DNA of 64,000 bases from an uncultured Glaciecola sp. (GTDB lineage Bacteria > Pseudomonadota > Gammaproteobacteria > Enterobacterales > Alteromonadaceae). This document shows positions 1 through 14,811 of the stretch, piece by piece; the first letter of the stretch is position 1; every line of letters begins with the position of its first letter. The notes beneath the pieces are model-generated. The model saw only the letters and a list, made by a program, of their open reading frames with translations. It had not been told where the DNA came from and searched no databases. Position numbers and translations under genes: made by a program. The stretch is taken from NCBI GenBank assembly GCA_947496235.1, contig CANMCE010000009.1:107043-171042 (forward strand), read 5' to 3'.

Positions 1-5654
<5,654 letters not shown>

Positions 5655-5658
<4 letters not shown>

Positions 5659-6338
5659 GCTATTGTATAATTCCAGCGCGCGGTGGAAGTAAGCGTATCC
5701 CTCGTAAAAATATAAAGTCATTTCTTGGCAAACCTTTAATAAGTTACTCGATTAATGCAGCGCTGAGCAGTCAATCAATTGAAAAAATTATAGTGACCAC
5801 AGATGATGAAGAAATTGCTGAGGTAGCTTTGGCTAATGGTGCTGATCAGATTATTTGGCGAAATGCCCAATTAAGCGATGACTTCGCCACCACCGCGGAT
5901 GTTATTCAAGATGCTATTAAGCAATGCGCGTTAACAGATGATAGTTTGGTTTGTTGTCTCTATGCTACTGCTCCCTTAGTGGATAACAAAAATATTGATC
6001 TTGCCCAAAAAATCGTTGCGTCTGACCGCCATATACATTACAGCTTTTGTGCGACTGCTTTTGAATTTCCAGTGCAAAGAGGTTTTGTAGTAGAAGCGGA
6101 AGGTCTCGAGATGCTATTCCCTGAGTTCATGCAAACAAGATCTCAAGATTTACCTGAGGTTTACCATGATGCTGGTCAGTTTTATTGGGCAAGGGCGAGA
6201 ACATGGTTGAACGCCAGCCCAATTTTTAGTAACCACTCTCATCCCATCATAATTCCCAGTTATTTGGTCCAAGACATCGATACCCAAGATGATTGGCAAC
6301 AAGCTGAATTTAAATATCAATATTATATTCAGCGTTAG
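5655..6338 (+). CDS. pseF: Pseudaminic acid cytidylyltransferase PseF
   Basis: Activates pseudaminic acid with CTP to CMP-pseudaminate, the donor used by Maf-type transferases. The NeuA/KdsB-type nucleotide-binding signature IPARGGSKRIPRKNI is at residues 5-19 and the DDEEIAEVA region follows. Length is 227 residues, normal for PseF. The ATG overlaps the pseC stop by 4 bases. It is the last gene of this set; pseG, pseH and pseI are not in the window and presumably lie upstream or elsewhere. NeuA-like enzymes for sialic or legionaminic acid are the alternative, less likely beside pseB and pseC. Confidence 0.9.
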
Positions 6339-6470
6339 TTACAAATATCTTTGCCCTAATCTTTGGAGTTTGGAATAAAAAACTAGCAAAGGAATAATTT
6401 TCTCGCTATTAAATTGCCAATTTTATTCAAAAATTCCACTGAATCGTTTAAAAAATGCACATTTGTGACC

Positions 6471-6476
6471 TATAAT
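6471..6476 (+). promoter_or_regulatory. Possible sigma70 -10 element ahead of flrA
   Basis: A perfect TATAAT lies about 100 bases before the flrA start in the 240-base gap after pseF. The bases 17-18 upstream (TTTAAA/TTAAAA) are a poor -35 match, so this is only a candidate. A housekeeping promoter is expected for a class I flagellar regulator. Nothing else recognisable is in this gap. Confidence 0.3.
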
Positions 6477-6578
6477 CCCGTTATTGACGCCATTTATAGA
6501 TAAAATTGTGTGTTTTTAAACGGTTGATTTGATAGTATCCAATTAATTCTGAGTGACTAAAAAAGAAATAATATTGCC

Positions 6579-8045
6579 ATGAGTGAGATTTTAATAGTTA
6601 GTGACAACCAAGATCGTATTGATACCTTATCTATCATATTAACGTTTTTGGGTGAAAACAGCAGCGCAACTAACTATCAAGATTGTATCAATAAAATCAG
6701 TAGTAAAGATGTTTTAAGCGCTATTTTAATTGATGGAGAAATGCCTGAATTGGCGGAAGATATTATTCAACAATTCCCTGACCGCCCATTTATCAATATA
6801 GGCTTTCAACTCAGTGGTGATAAAGAATTTAAAAATTTAATTGGTTCTTTATTTGAGCCCATTACCTACCCAAGTTTTACTGAGCTATTGCGAAAAAGTG
6901 AAGACTATTTCACTGCAAACCGTCCTATTTCAACACTAGTGTCGGGCAAAACTAAACTGTTCAGATCCTTAGTAGGGAACAGTCGTGGTATTACAGAAGT
7001 TCGTGATTTGATTGAGCAAGTAGCGCCAGTAGAAGCAAATGTACTAGTGCTTGGTGAATCAGGTACTGGTAAAGAAGTTATTGCACGAAATATTCACTAT
7101 ATGTCAAAACGCCGCAAAGGCCCTTTTGTTCCGGTGAACTGTGGGGCTATTCCAGGTGAATTGCTTGAAAGTGAGCTTTTTGGTCATGAAAAAGGTGCTT
7201 TCACAGGGGCGATTAGCGCCCGTAAAGGTCGTTTTGAATTGGCCGAAGGCGGCACCTTATTTCTCGATGAAATAGGGGACATGCCCTTGCAAATGCAAGT
7301 CAAATTATTGCGAGTGTTGCAAGAGCGAATATTTGAGCGCGTAGGCGGAAATAAAACCATGCAATGTGATGTTCGCATTGTGGCGGCAACTCACCGTAAT
7401 CTAGAATCTATGATTGCAGAAGGCAAATTTAGGGAAGATTTATTTTATCGTTTAAATGTGTTTCCTATTGAATCGCCAGCCTTACGTGAGCGTGCGCAAG
7501 ATATTCCGCTTTTATTACAAGAGTTAGCATCGCGTTTAGAAGGTGCTCGCCAAGCCAGTGTGAAATTCACTCAAAACGCCATGAAGTCTCTGATGTTGCA
7601 TGATTGGCCAGGAAACGTAAGGGAATTGTCTAACTTGGTGGAGCGTTTGTCTATTTTACATCCAAGCAAAGTGATAGATACTCAACACTTGCCTCACAAA
7701 TATCAATATGACGAAGAAGGCAATTCTCAAGAGCATGCTGTGCCTAACGATGCTAATGAACGTGATGCAATTAACGCTATGTTCAGATATGCAGAGAATA
7801 ATCCACTGTCTTCTGATTCCGATATCAGTCAACCTATGGCAACAGACACTGAACTTCCTTCAGATGGCGTAAATTTGAAAGAGTATTTGTCTGATTTAGA
7901 AATTAGTCTAATTAAACAAGCGCTGGATAAACAGGATTGGGTTGTTGCTAGAGCTGCAGATCAACTTGGGATGCGAAGAACCACGCTAGTTGAAAAAATG
8001 CGCAAATATGATATCAACCGTCAAAAAGAACCCGACAACGGTTAA
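6579..8045 (+). CDS. flrA: Flagellar master regulator FlrA/FleQ (sigma54 activator)
   Basis: Top-level activator of the polar flagellum genes, working with sigma54 RNA polymerase. The N-terminus (1-120) is a receiver-like FleQ domain with a degenerate acidic pocket (SDN in place of the DD pair). The AAA+ domain has Walker A GESGTGKE near residue 157, GAFTGA near 206 for sigma54 contact, and Walker [12 protein letters not shown] Fis-type helix-turn-helix ends the protein ([20 protein letters not shown]). Its 488 residues fit the family. It stands alone between the pse genes and flrBC. In related bacteria FlrA activates flrBC, and a sigma54 site is seen there. Confidence 0.93.
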   Translation: MSEILIVSDNQDRIDTLSIILTFLGENSSATNYQDCINKISSKDVLSAILIDGEMPELAEDIIQQFPDRPFINIGFQLSGDKEFKNLIGSLFEPITYPSFTELLRKSEDYFTANRPISTLVSGKTKLFRSLVGNSRGITEVRDLIEQVAPVEANVLVLGESGTGKEVIARNIHYMSKRRKGPFVPVNCGAIPGELLESELFGHEKGAFTGAISARKGRFELAEGGTLFLDEIGDMPLQMQVKLLRVLQERIFERVGGNKTMQCDVRIVAATHRNLESMIAEGKFREDLFYRLNVFPIESPALRERAQDIPLLLQELASRLEGARQASVKFTQNAMKSLMLHDWPGNVRELSNLVERLSILHPSKVIDTQHLPHKYQYDEEGNSQEHAVPNDANERDAINAMFRYAENNPLSSDSDISQPMATDTELPSDGVNLKEYLSDLEISLIKQALDKQDWVVARAADQLGMRRTTLVEKMRKYDINRQKEPDNG

Positions 8046-8117
8046 TCTTAAGACGGCTATTTGACGCTTCATAAATATTTATTGTGTAACTAGCTGAAAA
8101 TTAAGAATAATTATCAT

Positions 8118-8133
8118 TGGCATAATGAATGCA
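8118..8133 (+). promoter_or_regulatory. Sigma54 promoter for flrBC
   Basis: TGGCATAATGAATGCA gives the -24 GG and -12 GC dinucleotides exactly 10 bases apart, with the TGGCA and TGCA surroundings expected for sigma54; one T of the -12 TTGC is A. It lies 37 bases before the flrB ATG, in the gap after flrA. In Vibrio, FlrA activates flrBC from a sigma54 promoter, which fits this placement. Confidence 0.75.
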
Positions 8134-8169
8134 TTAGTCTATTCAACAAAAGAATAGGTAGTGTTTTTT

Positions 8170-9339
8170 ATGTCGTTAAGCGTCACAAAATCTAGAGTCA
8201 CCGAAAACCAAGAGACAAGAGCAAGCTTAAGTCTTGGTGAGCAAATGCCACCAAATGTAAGCCATCTAACGTCTAATCATCAGTTAAAACTGAGTAAAGA
8301 TCAAAACAGACTATCTCACTTGCTTTCAGTTATGCCAGCAGGTGTTCTTGTGATTGATCATAAAGGTAAGGTTTCGTTAGCGAATAATCAGGCAAAGCTG
8401 CTATTAGAAGAGCCATTGATTGGTAAACTGTGGCGTGAAGTGATTCAACGTGCATTTGCTCCGAAAGCCGATGATGGGCATGAAGTGAGCATGCGAAACG
8501 GCAAAAGGGTTAAAATAGACATATCGCCTTTGACTGAAGAAAAAGGTCAATTAGTGGTGATTACTGACTTGACTGAAACCCGTGCGTTACAAAATAGAGT
8601 CAGTCATATGCAACGACTTTCTTCGTTAGGAAAGATGGTTGCTTCATTAGCACATCAAGTGAGAACCCCATTAAGCGCAGCGCTTTTGTATGCTGAAAAC
8701 TTAAAAAGCATTTGTGACAATGATGCGTTAGCCGAGAGATTTTCCGATAAATTGCTTTCTCGTTTGCATGATTTAGAGTCCCAAGTAAATGACATGTTGT
8801 TGTTTGCCAAAAGTGGCGATAATCAAATAGCAAAACCTATGACATCAAAAGATGTTGAAACCAGTGCCTGTGCACAAGTTGAAGCACAGTTTGTGGCGGC
8901 TAATGTGAGCTTTAATCAACAAAACTTGTCTGAATCTTCATTCATTCTTGCCAATGCCAGTGCATTAGATGGCGCCTTGGGTAACCTTCTACACAATGCG
9001 CTTCATGCGGTTTCAGAAGTAGACAACCCTCAAGTCTGTTTATGCATTCAGCAAGCAACTGTGAATGCGCTGCCTCATATTGAATTTAAGGTTACCGATA
9101 ATGGCAAAGGCTTAGGTAACTGTGAGGCACAAAAATTATTCGAACCCTTTTTTACCACCAAGTCGCAAGGTACTGGTCTGGGATTGGCGGTAGTAAACAC
9201 AGTAGCAAAAGCCCATAAAGGTTTTGTTAATTGTGGCAACAATGAATCCGGCGGCGCTTGGTTTAGCATCTACATTCCTATGTATGATGCAAACAAAACT
9301 GAACAAACTTTAGGAGAAGCAGAACGTGAGCAAAACTAA
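8170..9339 (+). CDS. flrB: Flagellar sensor histidine kinase FlrB/FleS
   Basis: Soluble histidine kinase that phosphorylates FlrC to switch on class III flagellar genes. It has a PAS-like domain (about 45-130: LLSVMPAGVLVIDHKGKVSL), a HisKA helix with the phospho-acceptor His at about residue 162 (SLAHQVRTPLSAAL), and an HATPase domain with an N box (NLLHNALHA) and G boxes (DNGKGLG, GTGLGL). No membrane segments are seen. The start is the ATG at 8170 (389 residues), 11 bases after an AGG; the GTG at 8161 is almost on top of that site. It overlaps flrC by 14 bases. Confidence 0.92.
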   Translation: MSLSVTKSRVTENQETRASLSLGEQMPPNVSHLTSNHQLKLSKDQNRLSHLLSVMPAGVLVIDHKGKVSLANNQAKLLLEEPLIGKLWREVIQRAFAPKADDGHEVSMRNGKRVKIDISPLTEEKGQLVVITDLTETRALQNRVSHMQRLSSLGKMVASLAHQVRTPLSAALLYAENLKSICDNDALAERFSDKLLSRLHDLESQVNDMLLFAKSGDNQIAKPMTSKDVETSACAQVEAQFVAANVSFNQQNLSESSFILANASALDGALGNLLHNALHAVSEVDNPQVCLCIQQATVNALPHIEFKVTDNGKGLGNCEAQKLFEPFFTTKSQGTGLGLAVVNTVAKAHKGFVNCGNNESGGAWFSIYIPMYDANKTEQTLGEAEREQN

Positions 9340-10684
9340 GATTTTAATTGTAGAAGATGATCATGGTCTGAGAGAAGCTTTAGTCGACACTCTTTTGTTG
9401 GGAGGCTATCAGGTTACACCGGTAGATAGTGCTGAATCTGCCATGGTGAAGCTTTCAGAAGCAGAGTTTGATTTGGTAGTAAGTGATATTCAAATGCAAG
9501 GCATGGACGGTCTTTCGTTATTGCGTAGCGTAAAGAACAAATATCCTAAATTGCCTATGGTGCTAATGACTGCTTATGCAAACATTAATGATGCTATTCA
9601 AGCAATGCGAGATGGCGCAACTGATTATTTATCCAAGCCTTTTGCACCTCAGGTACTATTAAACCTTATCGGACGCTATGCGCCTGCGCAGCGAGTAGAA
9701 TCAAAAGACCCTATCGTTGGTGACGAAAGTAGCCAAGTGTTACTTAATTTAGCCCGCAAAGTCGCAAAGTCAGACGCTACCGTTATGGTGCTCGGACCAA
9801 GTGGTAGTGGTAAAGAAGTCTTATCACGTTATATCCATGATCAATCGCCAAGAAACGAAGCGCCATTTGTTGCCATTAACTGCGCAGCTATTCCTGAAAA
9901 CATGTTAGAAGCCACCTTATTTGGATATGAAAAAGGTGCTTTTACTGGAGCAATTCAAGCCTGTCCTGGTAAATTTGAACAAGCCCAAGACGGCACCATT
10001 TTACTTGATGAAATTACTGAGATGGATTTATCTCTGCAAGCAAAATTACTGCGTGTACTTCAAGAAAGAGAAGTGGAGCGACTCGGTGGACGCAAAACTA
10101 TTGGATTAAATGTAAGAGTAATCGCAACAAGTAACAGAGATCTAAAAGAAGCGGTGAACCAAGGTAAATTTAGAGAAGACCTTTATTATCGCTTAAATGT
10201 ATTCCCGATCACTTGGTTACCTTTGAGTCAACGCCCCGGCGATATTATGCCGCTGGCTGAACATCTCATAGCTCGCCATGCAGCCCAAGCAGGTCAATCT
10301 TTGCCAAAACTTACTGCGAGTGCGGTACACAAGTTACTTAATCACAGTTGGCCAGGCAATGTTCGCGAATTAGAAAACGTTATTCAACGAGCGTTAATAT
10401 TGGCTGAAAATGGTCAAATTGATGCCAGTGATTTGTTAATTGAAATGACCCAACCAATTTCTGGTCAGACAAGAATTCAAGTTGCTAATGAAAGTCAAGT
10501 TTCTGACGATAACAAATTATTAGGTTCAGAATTAAAATTTCAGGAACATCAAATTATCTTGGATGCACTGCAGCAATGCCATGGTAAACGAAAAGATGTT
10601 GCTGAAAAGCTTGGTATTAGTCCTCGTACACTAAGATACAAGTTAGCCAAAATGCGAGAGTCTGGTATCGAGCTGCCGTGCTAG
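9326..10684 (+). CDS. flrC: Flagellar sigma54 response regulator FlrC/FleR
   Basis: NtrC-family regulator that activates sigma54 promoters of the hook-basal-body genes when phosphorylated by FlrB. The receiver domain has the acidic pair EDD at 10-12 and phospho-acceptor Asp54 (VVSDIQMQGMDG). The AAA+ domain has GPSGSGKE near residue 155, GAFTGA near 205 and ILLDEITEMD. A Fis-type helix-turn-helix ends the protein (RKDVAEKLGISPRTLRYKL). It starts at a GTG with AGGAGA 9 bases upstream, inside the end of flrB, so the pair is translationally coupled. A clear terminator follows. Confidence 0.94.
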   Translation: MSKTKILIVEDDHGLREALVDTLLLGGYQVTPVDSAESAMVKLSEAEFDLVVSDIQMQGMDGLSLLRSVKNKYPKLPMVLMTAYANINDAIQAMRDGATDYLSKPFAPQVLLNLIGRYAPAQRVESKDPIVGDESSQVLLNLARKVAKSDATVMVLGPSGSGKEVLSRYIHDQSPRNEAPFVAINCAAIPENMLEATLFGYEKGAFTGAIQACPGKFEQAQDGTILLDEITEMDLSLQAKLLRVLQEREVERLGGRKTIGLNVRVIATSNRDLKEAVNQGKFREDLYYRLNVFPITWLPLSQRPGDIMPLAEHLIARHAAQAGQSLPKLTASAVHKLLNHSWPGNVRELENVIQRALILAENGQIDASDLLIEMTQPISGQTRIQVANESQVSDDNKLLGSELKFQEHQIILDALQQCHGKRKDVAEKLGISPRTLRYKLAKMRESGIELPC

Positions 10685-10747
10685 ATACTTTAACCTCTCC
10701 CAAGGTTTATGTGTAAGCAGTAGACAATGGATGTCGATTCCCTACTT

Positions 10748-10776
10748 CCGCCCAATCTCGTTGGGCGGTTTTTTTT
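10748..10776 (+). terminator. Rho-independent terminator after flrC
   Basis: CCGCCCAA and TTGGGCGG form a perfect 8-bp stem around a 5-base loop, followed by eight Ts. It separates the flrBC transcript from the fliE operon. Confidence 0.92.
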
Positions 10777-10844
10777 GCCAAACTTAACTTCACTGCAACT
10801 CATTGCATACCAAATGACAAAAATTGCCGCTTTTTGTAAAAGCA

Positions 10845-10860
10845 TGGCATTACATTTGCA
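10845..10860 (+). promoter_or_regulatory. Sigma54 promoter for the fliE operon
   Basis: TGGCATTACATTTGCA matches the sigma54 consensus closely: GG and GC are 10 bases apart and the -12 TTGCA is intact. It lies 54 bases before the fliE ATG and after the flrC terminator. FlrC is the expected activator. Confidence 0.85.
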
Positions 10861-10914
10861 CTAGTCATTTTTAGAACAACATAGATTCAAAAAAATGACA
10901 GGTGGAGCTTTCTG

Positions 10915-11241
10915 ATGGAAATAAATGCCAGTTCTTTATATCAGGAAATGCAATCAATGGTGGCAGAGATTTCATCTCAATCAACGCCACTTCAAAGGGT
11001 AGAAACAAATCCTTCTAAAGCTGAGTTTTCAGATATGCTAAATCAAGCGTTAGATGGCGTAAATGGTCTACAACATACTTCAAGAGATTTGCAACGCAGA
11101 TTTGAAATGGGTGACCCGGATTTATCACTTGTTGATGTCATGGTTGCCAAGGAAAAGTCTGGAATCGCATTTGAAGCAACAATTCAGGTCAGAAATAAGG
11201 TGCTAGAAGCTTATAAGACCATTATGAATATGCCAGTGTAG
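10915..11241 (+). CDS. fliE: Flagellar hook-basal body protein FliE
   Basis: Small rod-adaptor protein that joins the MS ring to the flagellar rod and is exported by the flagellar type III system. At 108 residues it has typical length; the conserved C-terminal half is seen (SLVDVMVAKEKSGIAFEA, then the VRNKVLEAYKTIMNM end). GGTGGAG lies 8 bases before the ATG. It is the first gene of the fliEFGHIJ run and follows the sigma54 promoter. Confidence 0.96.
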   Translation: MEINASSLYQEMQSMVAEISSQSTPLQRVETNPSKAEFSDMLNQALDGVNGLQHTSRDLQRRFEMGDPDLSLVDVMVAKEKSGIAFEATIQVRNKVLEAYKTIMNMPV

Positions 11242-11255
11242 TAAGGAACTAAAAA

Positions 11256-12956
11256 GTGGCTGAATCAACTAGTACTGAACTTGCAATTACCGATGATGTA
11301 GGCGATAACGATTCTCAACAAGAAGCGCCGCGTAATTTGGTTTTAGATACCTTAAGCAATACTGAAACTATTCGACAAATTACCATGGTAGTCACCTTGG
11401 TTATTTGTGTGGCTATTGCGTTCTTCATTTTTCTTTGGTCAAAAGAACCCACCTACAGACCTATGGCACACATGCCGCCAGAAGAAATGATAGAAACTCT
11501 GGACTACTTAGATCAAAGTCAAATTGATTACAAAATTGATGGAAACACGATTTTAGTCAATGAGTCGCAATTTAAGGATGTTCGTTTAGGTATGGCAAGG
11601 GCAGGGATCCAGACGTCAAATGATGAAGGCAGCAACATCATCATGCAAGACATGGGATTTGGTGTCAGTCAACGATTAGAACTTGAACGACTTAAACATG
11701 CCAGAGAACAGCAAATTGCGCGAACTATCGAAGATATCAATGCAGTCGCCAAAGCCAGAGTTTTATTAGCCTTACCCAAAGAAAACGTGTTTGCAAGACA
11801 TTCTAAACCAGCCACAGCCACCGTTGTTGTGACTGCAAGAAGAGGGTCGATTCTTAAGGGTGAAGAAGTCGATGCAATCGTTGATATTGTCGCTTCTGCA
11901 GTGCAAAGCATGGAACCTTCAAATGTTACAGTTACTGACAATAACGGGCGCTTACTAAATTCAGGTTCACAAGACTCTGTTAGTGCTCGAGCTCGTAAAG
12001 AATATGAATTAGAAAAGAAACGGGAAGACGAATACTTACAAAAAATTGACTCTATTTTGATTCCTGTTTTAGGCCTGGGTAACTATACTGCGCAAGTTGA
12101 TGTGAGCATGGATTTTACCAAAGTTGAGCAAACTCAACGTAGCTACAACCCAGATCTGCCTGCAGTACGCAGCGAAAGTATTTCCGAAACTAACAGTGTG
12201 GGTAATGTTATTGCGGGTATTCCAGGTGCTTTGACCAACCAGCCTCCTTTAGATTCTGATATTCCTGAAGAAGCCGTCGGCAACGGTAACTCTACGCCAG
12301 TGCCAGGTAATAGCAGTAAAGACCAAACCCGTAATTATGAACTTGATACTACCATTAGCCACACTTCTCAACAAACAGGTGTAATAAGACGCCTAAGTGT
12401 GTCTGTTGCAGTTGATCACATGACAACTGTAAACGCAGAAGGTGAAGCGCAATCACAGCCTATGTCTCAACAAGAATTATTGAACATTCGTCGTTTGCTA
12501 CAAGGTGGTATTGGTTTTGACGTGACCAGAGGTGATTCGCTAGAAGTAGTGAGCATTCCGTTTAATCGTTTAGACATAGGTGAAGTAGCGGAAAAACCTT
12601 TCTGGGAACAAGAGTTCTTTATGCCTATGCTGAAATTGGTAATGGGTGCATTGGTCATCATAGTACTGATTATGGCGGTTATTCGACCCATGCTTAAGAA
12701 GCTTATCTTCCCTGACGCAGAAGTGGCAGAGAGCGAAGGTGAAACCAGTCTTGAGCTTGACCTTGGGGATGAAACTATTGATATGCTAAGTGATGATTTT
12801 GATGAAAGTCAGGTTGGTTTTGCCGCTGATGGGTCATTAAGATTACCGAATCTACATAAAGATGAAGATGTATTAAAAGCAGTGCGTGCGTTGGTGGCAA
12901 ATGAGCCTGAATTGTCAGCTCAAGTCGTGCGCGGTTGGTTGTTAGAAGACGAATAG
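11256..12956 (+). CDS. fliF: Flagellar MS-ring protein FliF
   Basis: Inner-membrane protein that forms the MS ring, the base of the motor. A first membrane helix is at about 43-62, a second at about 452-477, and between them lies the periplasmic ring-building region (RLELERLKHAREQQIARTIE, VLALPKENVF-type segment). The acidic C-terminal tail ending in VVRGWLLED is the FliG-binding part. It starts at GTG with AAGGA upstream and its 566 residues are normal. The fliG start follows after 8 bases. Confidence 0.97.
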   Translation: MAESTSTELAITDDVGDNDSQQEAPRNLVLDTLSNTETIRQITMVVTLVICVAIAFFIFLWSKEPTYRPMAHMPPEEMIETLDYLDQSQIDYKIDGNTILVNESQFKDVRLGMARAGIQTSNDEGSNIIMQDMGFGVSQRLELERLKHAREQQIARTIEDINAVAKARVLLALPKENVFARHSKPATATVVVTARRGSILKGEEVDAIVDIVASAVQSMEPSNVTVTDNNGRLLNSGSQDSVSARARKEYELEKKREDEYLQKIDSILIPVLGLGNYTAQVDVSMDFTKVEQTQRSYNPDLPAVRSESISETNSVGNVIAGIPGALTNQPPLDSDIPEEAVGNGNSTPVPGNSSKDQTRNYELDTTISHTSQQTGVIRRLSVSVAVDHMTTVNAEGEAQSQPMSQQELLNIRRLLQGGIGFDVTRGDSLEVVSIPFNRLDIGEVAEKPFWEQEFFMPMLKLVMGALVIIVLIMAVIRPMLKKLIFPDAEVAESEGETSLELDLGDETIDMLSDDFDESQVGFAADGSLRLPNLHKDEDVLKAVRALVANEPELSAQVVRGWLLEDE

Positions 12957-12964
12957 GTGATACT

Positions 12965-14008
12965 GTGCCAGAAAGTAAAGAAATGGTAGAACAAGAAGTA
13001 GAATATGACGTTGCTAAGCTCGAAGGTATAGAAAAGGCAGCCATCCTGTTATTAAGCTTAACGGAAGATGATGCTGCTCAGATCCTACGATTCATGGAGC
13101 CAAAACAGGTTCAAGTACTTGGATCGGCAATGGCAAGTATGGATGATATGACACAGCCAAAGATAACGGCCGTGCATAAACATTTTATTGAAGAAATTCA
13201 GAACTACTCGACCATAGGCTTTAAGAGTGAAGACTTTGTTCGCCGAGCGCTTATTTCTGCATTGGGTGAAGACAAAGCTGCACACCTACTTGATCAGATT
13301 ATGGCGGGCAGTGGCGCAAAAGGCCTTGAATCTCTTAAATGGATGGATTCAAAACAGGTTGCGACTATTATTCGCAATGAACACCCCCAAATTCAAACCA
13401 TTGTTATGTCGTATTTAGAGCCAGAACAATCGGCTGAAATTTTGGCCCAGTTCCCAGAAAAAGTACGTTTAGATCTGTTAATGCGTGTAGCCAACTTAGA
13501 AGAAGTTCAACCTGCGGCATTACAAGAACTAAACGAAATTATGGAGAAACAATTTGCCGGCCAGGCCGGTGCTCAAGCAGCCAAAATGGGCGGTTTAAAA
13601 GCAGCTGCCAACATCATGAACTATCTAGATACCAACATCGAAAATCAATTGATGGATGCTATCAGAGAACAAGACGAAGAAATGAGTCAACAGATTCAAG
13701 ACCTTATGTTTGTATTTGATAACTTGATTGATGTAGATGATAGAGGTATTCAAGCGCTTCTCAGAGAAGTACAGCAAGAATCATTAATGAAAGCGATTAA
13801 AGGTGCGGATGAAGATCTTAGAGAAAAATTCACTAAGAATATGTCTAAACGCGCCGCGGAAATGTTACTTGATGATATAGAAGCTATGGGACCAGTACGC
13901 TTAAGTGAAGTTGAAACCGCACAAAAAGAAATTCTATCAGTTGCAAGACGTTTAGCTGACGCCGGTGAAATTATGCTTGGCGGCGGTGGCGGTGAAGAGT
14001 TTGTATAA
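12965..14008 (+). CDS. fliG: Flagellar motor switch protein FliG
   Basis: Rotor protein of the C ring that receives torque from the stator. Three FliG domains are visible: N-terminal (LEGIEKAAILLLSL), middle (EHPQIQTIVMSYL) and C-terminal (DNLIDVDDRGIQALLREV, with the charged residues used for torque). I place the start at GTG 12965 (347 residues, MPESKEMVEQ) with AGGTGA at 12955-12960. A longer frame from TTG 12935 would overlap fliF and has no such site. The Gly-rich tail LGGGGGEEFV is common in this group. The stop shares one base with the fliH ATG. Confidence 0.95.
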   Translation: MPESKEMVEQEVEYDVAKLEGIEKAAILLLSLTEDDAAQILRFMEPKQVQVLGSAMASMDDMTQPKITAVHKHFIEEIQNYSTIGFKSEDFVRRALISALGEDKAAHLLDQIMAGSGAKGLESLKWMDSKQVATIIRNEHPQIQTIVMSYLEPEQSAEILAQFPEKVRLDLLMRVANLEEVQPAALQELNEIMEKQFAGQAGAQAAKMGGLKAAANIMNYLDTNIENQLMDAIREQDEEMSQQIQDLMFVFDNLIDVDDRGIQALLREVQQESLMKAIKGADEDLREKFTKNMSKRAAEMLLDDIEAMGPVRLSEVETAQKEILSVARRLADAGEIMLGGGGGEEFV

Positions 14009-14811
14009 TGACACAAGCCGACGACAAAACTGAATTTAGTGAGGCTAAGCTTTGGAATTTGCCATCTGTCGATGATGCTTTGGCAGAAGATGATGCAAAA
14101 ACCAATGCATTAAATAAACCTTACAATAAATGGAAATATGAGCCCCCTGAAGAAGAGGAAGATGTTCGTCCGTTAACAGCAGAAGATATAGAAGCGATCC
14201 GTAAATCTGCGTATCAAGAAGGCTTTGAACAAGGCCAAGCTGAAGGCAAAGAGGCTGGAAAAACACAAGGTTACGAAGAAGGAAAACAACTCGGTTTTGA
14301 AGACGCTAAACAAGCTGGATTCGAGGAAGGAATGGCCCAAGCTGAACAAGATATTCAGGCAAAATTAGCTGAATTAACAGCAATTTTAGAGCAACTCCAT
14401 CAGCCGTTTAAACAAGTTACCTCCGAATTGAAAAAAGAACTTACCTTGTTAACTGTGACCATGGCGAATGCCATTGTGGGTAAACAAATTGAACATGATG
14501 AGAGCTTGATTACCGACGCTATAGAAAAGGGCATAGCGACATTGCCGTTAAATGACTTAGTCACCAGTATTCATTTGCATCCATCACAGATTTCAACGGT
14601 ACAGGCATACTTACAGGATTTCTCAAACCAGCCGCAACATAATCAAGAAATGCATTGGCAGTTGGTACCCGATGAATCCATGGCAAAAGGTGGCTGCAAA
14701 ATTACCACTAAGCAAAATGCAGTAGATTTGTCGATCAAAAGACGTAGCGAACAAGTCATTTCACAAGTGCTTTTGGCCCAAGGAATCAACAATGATCCAA
14801 GAGCTGATTGA
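14008..14811 (+). CDS. fliH: Flagellar export protein FliH
   Basis: Cytoplasmic regulator that binds the FliI ATPase and links it to the export gate and C ring. It has a run of Gly-containing helix repeats typical of FliH (EGFEQGQAEGKEAGKTQGYE, about residues 71-90) and then the conserved C-terminal FliH/HrpE domain. It has 267 residues. The ATG shares one base with the fliG stop, and the end overlaps fliI by 20 bases. Confidence 0.94.
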   Translation: MTQADDKTEFSEAKLWNLPSVDDALAEDDAKTNALNKPYNKWKYEPPEEEEDVRPLTAEDIEAIRKSAYQEGFEQGQAEGKEAGKTQGYEEGKQLGFEDAKQAGFEEGMAQAEQDIQAKLAELTAILEQLHQPFKQVTSELKKELTLLTVTMANAIVGKQIEHDESLITDAIEKGIATLPLNDLVTSIHLHPSQISTVQAYLQDFSNQPQHNQEMHWQLVPDESMAKGGCKITTKQNAVDLSIKRRSEQVISQVLLAQGINNDPRAD

